Origin: Bacteriovoracaceae bacterium UBA2394
Lineage (GTDB): Bacteria; Bdellovibrionota; UBA2394
Assembly: GCA_002343335.1 (NCBI GenBank)
Contig: DDSI01000140.1
Coordinates: forward strand, 1 to 6,872
Reading direction: 5' to 3'
Length of the DNA stretch: 6,872 nt
A program made the position numbers and the translations under genes. Each line of letters starts with the position of its first letter. Position 1 is the first letter of the stretch. This document shows positions 4,528 through 6,872 of the stretch, in pieces. Under the pieces are notes generated by a model that saw nothing but the letters and a program-made list of their open reading frames with translations, did not search any database and was not told the origin of the DNA.

Positions 4528-6872
4528 CACGCCGCCTGCTTCTTACTTTTCGACAACCAAGCATGCATCACTGCTAAAAGATAATCGGGTTCGACCGGCT
4601 TCGTCACATAATCCGAAGCGCCTGAAGCTAGGCACTTTTCCCGATCCCCTTTCATGGCCTTTGCAGTGAGAGAAATGATGGGCAGGTTAGCAAAAGCGGG
4701 AAGCGCTCGAATTTTCTCGATCGCTTGCAAGCCACTCATCTCTGGCATCATGGTATCCATGAGCACCAGATTGATATCTGAGTTTTCCTGCAGCACATCC
4801 AAAGCCACCTTCCCATTTTCTGCAGAGATGACCGTCATGCCGCGATTCTCCAAAATGCTCCGAATCGCAAAAATGTTTCGGATATCGTCATCCACGACGA
4901 GGATCTTGTCGTCTGTGAAATCCGCATCGACGGGAAGCGGTGGCACGTCCGACGTTGTTTCCGCCGAAAGCAGCTTCCTAGAACTTAGATCAGCGCCGGA
5001 ATATTTCTCCGGAACGTAGAGCGTGAATGTACTTCCTGCTCCAGGTTCGCTTTCCACGTGTATGGATCCACCGAGCAGGTTGGCAATTTCACGACTGATC
5101 GTGAGACCCAGTCCCGTTCCGCCATACTTTCGATTGGTTGTACCGTCGGCTTGCTGGAACGCCTCGAAAATCAGCTCTTGCTTGTCGCGAGAAATTCCAA
5201 TGCCCGTGTCCGTCACTGAGAAGGAAATGAACTTGCGTTCAACGGGTGTTTCGTCTTCTTGTGGATCCCCCACTCGACGCTTCGTCGCTCCAATCCTCAT
5301 CTTCACTTCACCCTTCTCCGTAAACTTGAAGGCATTCGAGAGGAGATTCTTCAAAATTTGATAGAGGCGATTGGCATCGGTTGTTATATCCGTCGGAAGA
5401 TCTTCATTTCTTTCGATCACGAAACTCAAGTTCTTGTGTTCAGCCACTGGACGGAACGTTTGCTCCAAATACTCTTGAACTTCGGCAAGCCGTACGTCCT
5501 TTGGCTCAATCGCCATCTTCCCAGCTTCCACTTTGGAAAGATCTAGAATTTCGTTAATCAAGGCTAGAAGATCGCATCCTGAAGAATAAATTGTATTCGC
5601 ATACTTCATCTGATCCGGCGTCAAAGTGTGCTCTTTATTTTCGGAAAGCATCTTCGACAGAATCAAGAGAGAATTGAGCGGCGTTCGTAACTCATGCGAC
5701 ATATTCGCCAAAAACTCGGATTTGTATTTCGAAATGAGAGAAAGTTGTGAGGCCTTTTCTTCCAACGATAGCGAAGCAAGCTCAACTTCCTGGTTCTTCA
5801 CTTCAAGCAACTTAGCTTTCTCTTCGAGTTCTTTTGCTTGAGCTTCCAATTCTGCATTGGATTTCTTCAACTCTTTCAAGAGCTCTTCCGTTCTCATGAT
5901 GGAAGAAATCATGTTGAGGATAACGCCGATGTTATCCATGAGCTGATCCAAGAAGTTCAAATAATTTACGGTGAAGGGTTGGAAGGAAGATAACTCGATA
6001 ACGGCTTTCAACTCCCCTTCAAACAGAACCGGCAACACAACTATATTCAGAGGTTTTGCTTCGCCCAAGCTGGATGAAATATGAATATAATTGTCAGGCA
6101 CCTTCGACAGCAAAATGCGCTTTTTCTCAAAAGCGCATTGTCCCACCAGTCCTTCTTTTAAACGATATTTATTGGCAATGTTTTTTCGCTCCGTGAAGGC
6201 ATAGCTCGCAATCATGTTCATGGAAATTTCACTGTCGTCTTGTTCCAACATGAAGAATGTTCCATGCTGTGCGTCCACGAGAGGTGTAAGCTCAGACATA
6301 ATGAGCTGAGCGACCGAAGAAATACTTCGTTGCCCTTGCATCATCTCCGTAAACTTCGCGAGGTTGGTCTTTAACCAGTCTTGCTCCGTGTTCTTCTGAG
6401 TCGTGTCTTTTAAGTTCCCAATCATTTGATTGATATTATCTTTGAGCGCAGCCACTTCGCCTTGCGCTTCTACCGTGATGGAGCGAGTCAAATCGCCCTT
6501 CGTCACCGCCGTCGATACCTCGGCAATCGCTCGAACCTGAGCTGTTAAGTTTCCAGCGAGTTGATTCACATTGTCGGTCAAATCCTTCCAGGTTCCCGAA
6601 GCGCCAGGCACCTTTGCTTGCCCGCCGAGCTTTCCTTCAATTCCCACTTCCCGCGCCACCGTGGTCACTTGATCTGCGAAGGTTCGAAGCGTGTCGGTCA
6701 TTGAATTAATGGTTTCGGCAAGCGCCGCCACTTCGCCCTTGGCTTCCAAGACGAACTTTTCGCCAAGATCGCCATTTGCAACTGCGGTAACAACTTTCAC
6801 AATCCCACGCACTTGCTTGGTAAGGTTCGATGCCATGAAATTCACGTTGTCGGTCAAATCTTTCCAAGTTCC
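4527..6872 (-). CDS. Poly-HAMP hybrid histidine kinase (HAMP repeats-GAF-HisKA-HATPase-REC), 5' end missing
   Basis: The frame stays open through the right edge (GTWKDLTDN runs across it), so only the last 781 residues are seen; the TTG at 6857 lies in mid-domain and is not a start. Numbering from the first complete codon: alternating HAMP modules about 1-155; GAF about 170-325; coiled-coil signalling helix about 328-385 ([19 protein letters not shown]); HisKA with His393 ([11 protein letters not shown], codon 5696-5694); HATPase with Asn513, G1 DTGIGI (555-560) and G2 GGTGLGL (584-590); REC about 655-775 with DDD 661-663, phosphoacceptor Asp706 (LMDTMMPEM), Thr736 and Lys758. All key residues are present. 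A Glu/Arg-rich insert (about 529-547) lies just before the G1 box. The layout is that of poly-HAMP hybrid kinases, the family that includes fungal Nik1/group III osmosensing kinases. No HPt domain follows the REC. First visible gene of the operon; the next gene starts within its stop codon. Confidence 0.95.
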   Translation of the reverse strand, partial: GTWKDLTDNVNFMASNLTKQVRGIVKVVTAVANGDLGEKFVLEAKGEVAALAETINSMTDTLRTFADQVTTVAREVGIEGKLGGQAKVPGASGTWKDLTDNVNQLAGNLTAQVRAIAEVSTAVTKGDLTRSITVEAQGEVAALKDNINQMIGNLKDTTQKNTEQDWLKTNLAKFTEMMQGQRSISSVAQLIMSELTPLVDAQHGTFFMLEQDDSEISMNMIASYAFTERKNIANKYRLKEGLVGQCAFEKKRILLSKVPDNYIHISSSLGEAKPLNIVVLPVLFEGELKAVIELSSFQPFTVNYLNFLDQLMDNIGVILNMISSIMRTEELLKELKKSNAELEAQAKELEEKAKLLEVKNQEVELASLSLEEKASQLSLISKYKSEFLANMSHELRTPLNSLLILSKMLSENKEHTLTPDQMKYANTIYSSGCDLLALINEILDLSKVEAGKMAIEPKDVRLAEVQEYLEQTFRPVAEHKNLSFVIERNEDLPTDITTDANRLYQILKNLLSNAFKFTEKGEVKMRIGATKRRVGDPQEDETPVERKFISFSVTDTGIGISRDKQELIFEAFQQADGTTNRKYGGTGLGLTISREIANLLGGSIHVESEPGAGSTFTLYVPEKYSGADLSSRKLLSAETTSDVPPLPVDADFTDDKILVVDDDIRNIFAIRSILENRGMTVISAENGKVALDVLQENSDINLVLMDTMMPEMSGLQAIEKIRALPAFANLPIISLTAKAMKGDREKCLASGASDYVTKPVEPDYLLAVMHAWLSKSKKQAA
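6114..6139. repeat. Perfect 11-bp inverted repeat with 4-nt loop inside the hybrid kinase gene
   Basis: AATGCGCTTTT (6114-6124), TCTC, then AAAAGCGCATT (6129-6139) are exact reverse complements. It sits in codons for the GAF domain (CAFEKKRI). Read on the minus strand, the hairpin is followed by a short T run, giving a weak attenuator-like look. No role is known. Confidence 0.7.
6405..6872 (-). repeat. Poly-HAMP repeat array with a 276-bp (92-residue) period
   Basis: The segment from [11 protein letters not shown] recurs exactly 92 codons later. The 14-mer ttgtcggtcaaatc is at 6847-6860 and again at 6571-6584 (+ strand). Each period holds two HAMP-type units: one with a GDL turn and a GEVAALxxxIN helix, and one with [20 protein letters not shown]. 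One full period and most of a second are visible, and the array continues off the right edge. The copies have diverged at DNA level, so this is an old internal duplication. Confidence 0.88.

Noticed and set aside
4723..4732. 10-bp palindrome GCTTGCAAGC
   Set aside because: It is short, without a loop, inside conserved receiver-domain codons, and expected by chance in this length.
4654..5361. Plus-strand open frames antisense to the hybrid kinase (and others like them at 3021-4416 and 5626-5841)
   Set aside because: All lie opposite conserved kinase motifs in the minus-strand reading; their translations show no recognisable fold.
6855..6857. TTG as start of the hybrid kinase
   Set aside because: The frame continues upstream as GTWKD, completing a HAMP motif that recurs 92 residues later. 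The gene is cut by the window edge.
1..6872. CRISPR array, tRNA/rRNA, insertion sequence or attachment site
   Set aside because: No spaced short repeats, clover-leaf-like segments, transposase motifs or terminal inverted repeats were seen; the only repeats are the HAMP array and isolated hairpins.

Overview
The window looks like bacterial chromosome from a Gram-negative lineage rich in complex signalling. The base composition is roughly balanced, genes are packed tightly with short overlaps, the two best ribosome sites are classical Shine-Dalgarno sequences, and there is a poly-HAMP hybrid histidine kinase. A caspase-like, probably exported protein next to such kinases would suit a Bdellovibrionota/Myxococcota-type bacterium, but this is an impression from gene content only. 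I see no RNA gene, CRISPR array, insertion sequence, attachment site or origin.

Layout: positions 3-1496 (+) hold the 3' part of a gene for a caspase-like (clan CD) cysteine-protease-fold protein. It has a His-Gly motif, a Thr-Cys-Tyr-Gly-Gly motif and a Ca-binding-type Asp loop, and its start lies off the left edge. It converges on a minus-strand cluster that fills the rest of the window; the two stop codons lie only 13 bases apart, with a weak terminator-like hairpin at the junction. In transcription order (right to left) the cluster is: (a) a poly-HAMP-GAF-HisKA-HATPase-REC hybrid kinase, 5' end missing (6872-4527); (b) a REC-PAS-GAF-HisKA-HATPase kinase (4527-2449); (c) a small winged-helix DNA-binding protein (2445-2056); (d) and (e) two tiny three-helix membrane proteins resembling the DUF5985 group (2063-1806 and 1806-1510). 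Adjacent genes overlap by 1 or 8 bases or abut with a 3-base gap, so they are almost certainly one translationally coupled operon. Its promoter is outside the window.

Working model (inference): the two soluble-looking kinases and their receiver domains form a phosphorelay or a paired sensor. No response regulator with a DNA-binding domain is present, so the stand-alone winged-helix protein may be the transcriptional output, and the two small membrane proteins may be a membrane sensor or anchor. The conserved-looking set of two kinases, a winged-helix protein and two mini membrane proteins is the best candidate here for an undescribed signalling module. The caspase-like protein is the second point of interest. 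There are also two unexpectedly long perfect inverted repeats inside the kinase genes (3560-3586 and 6114-6139).
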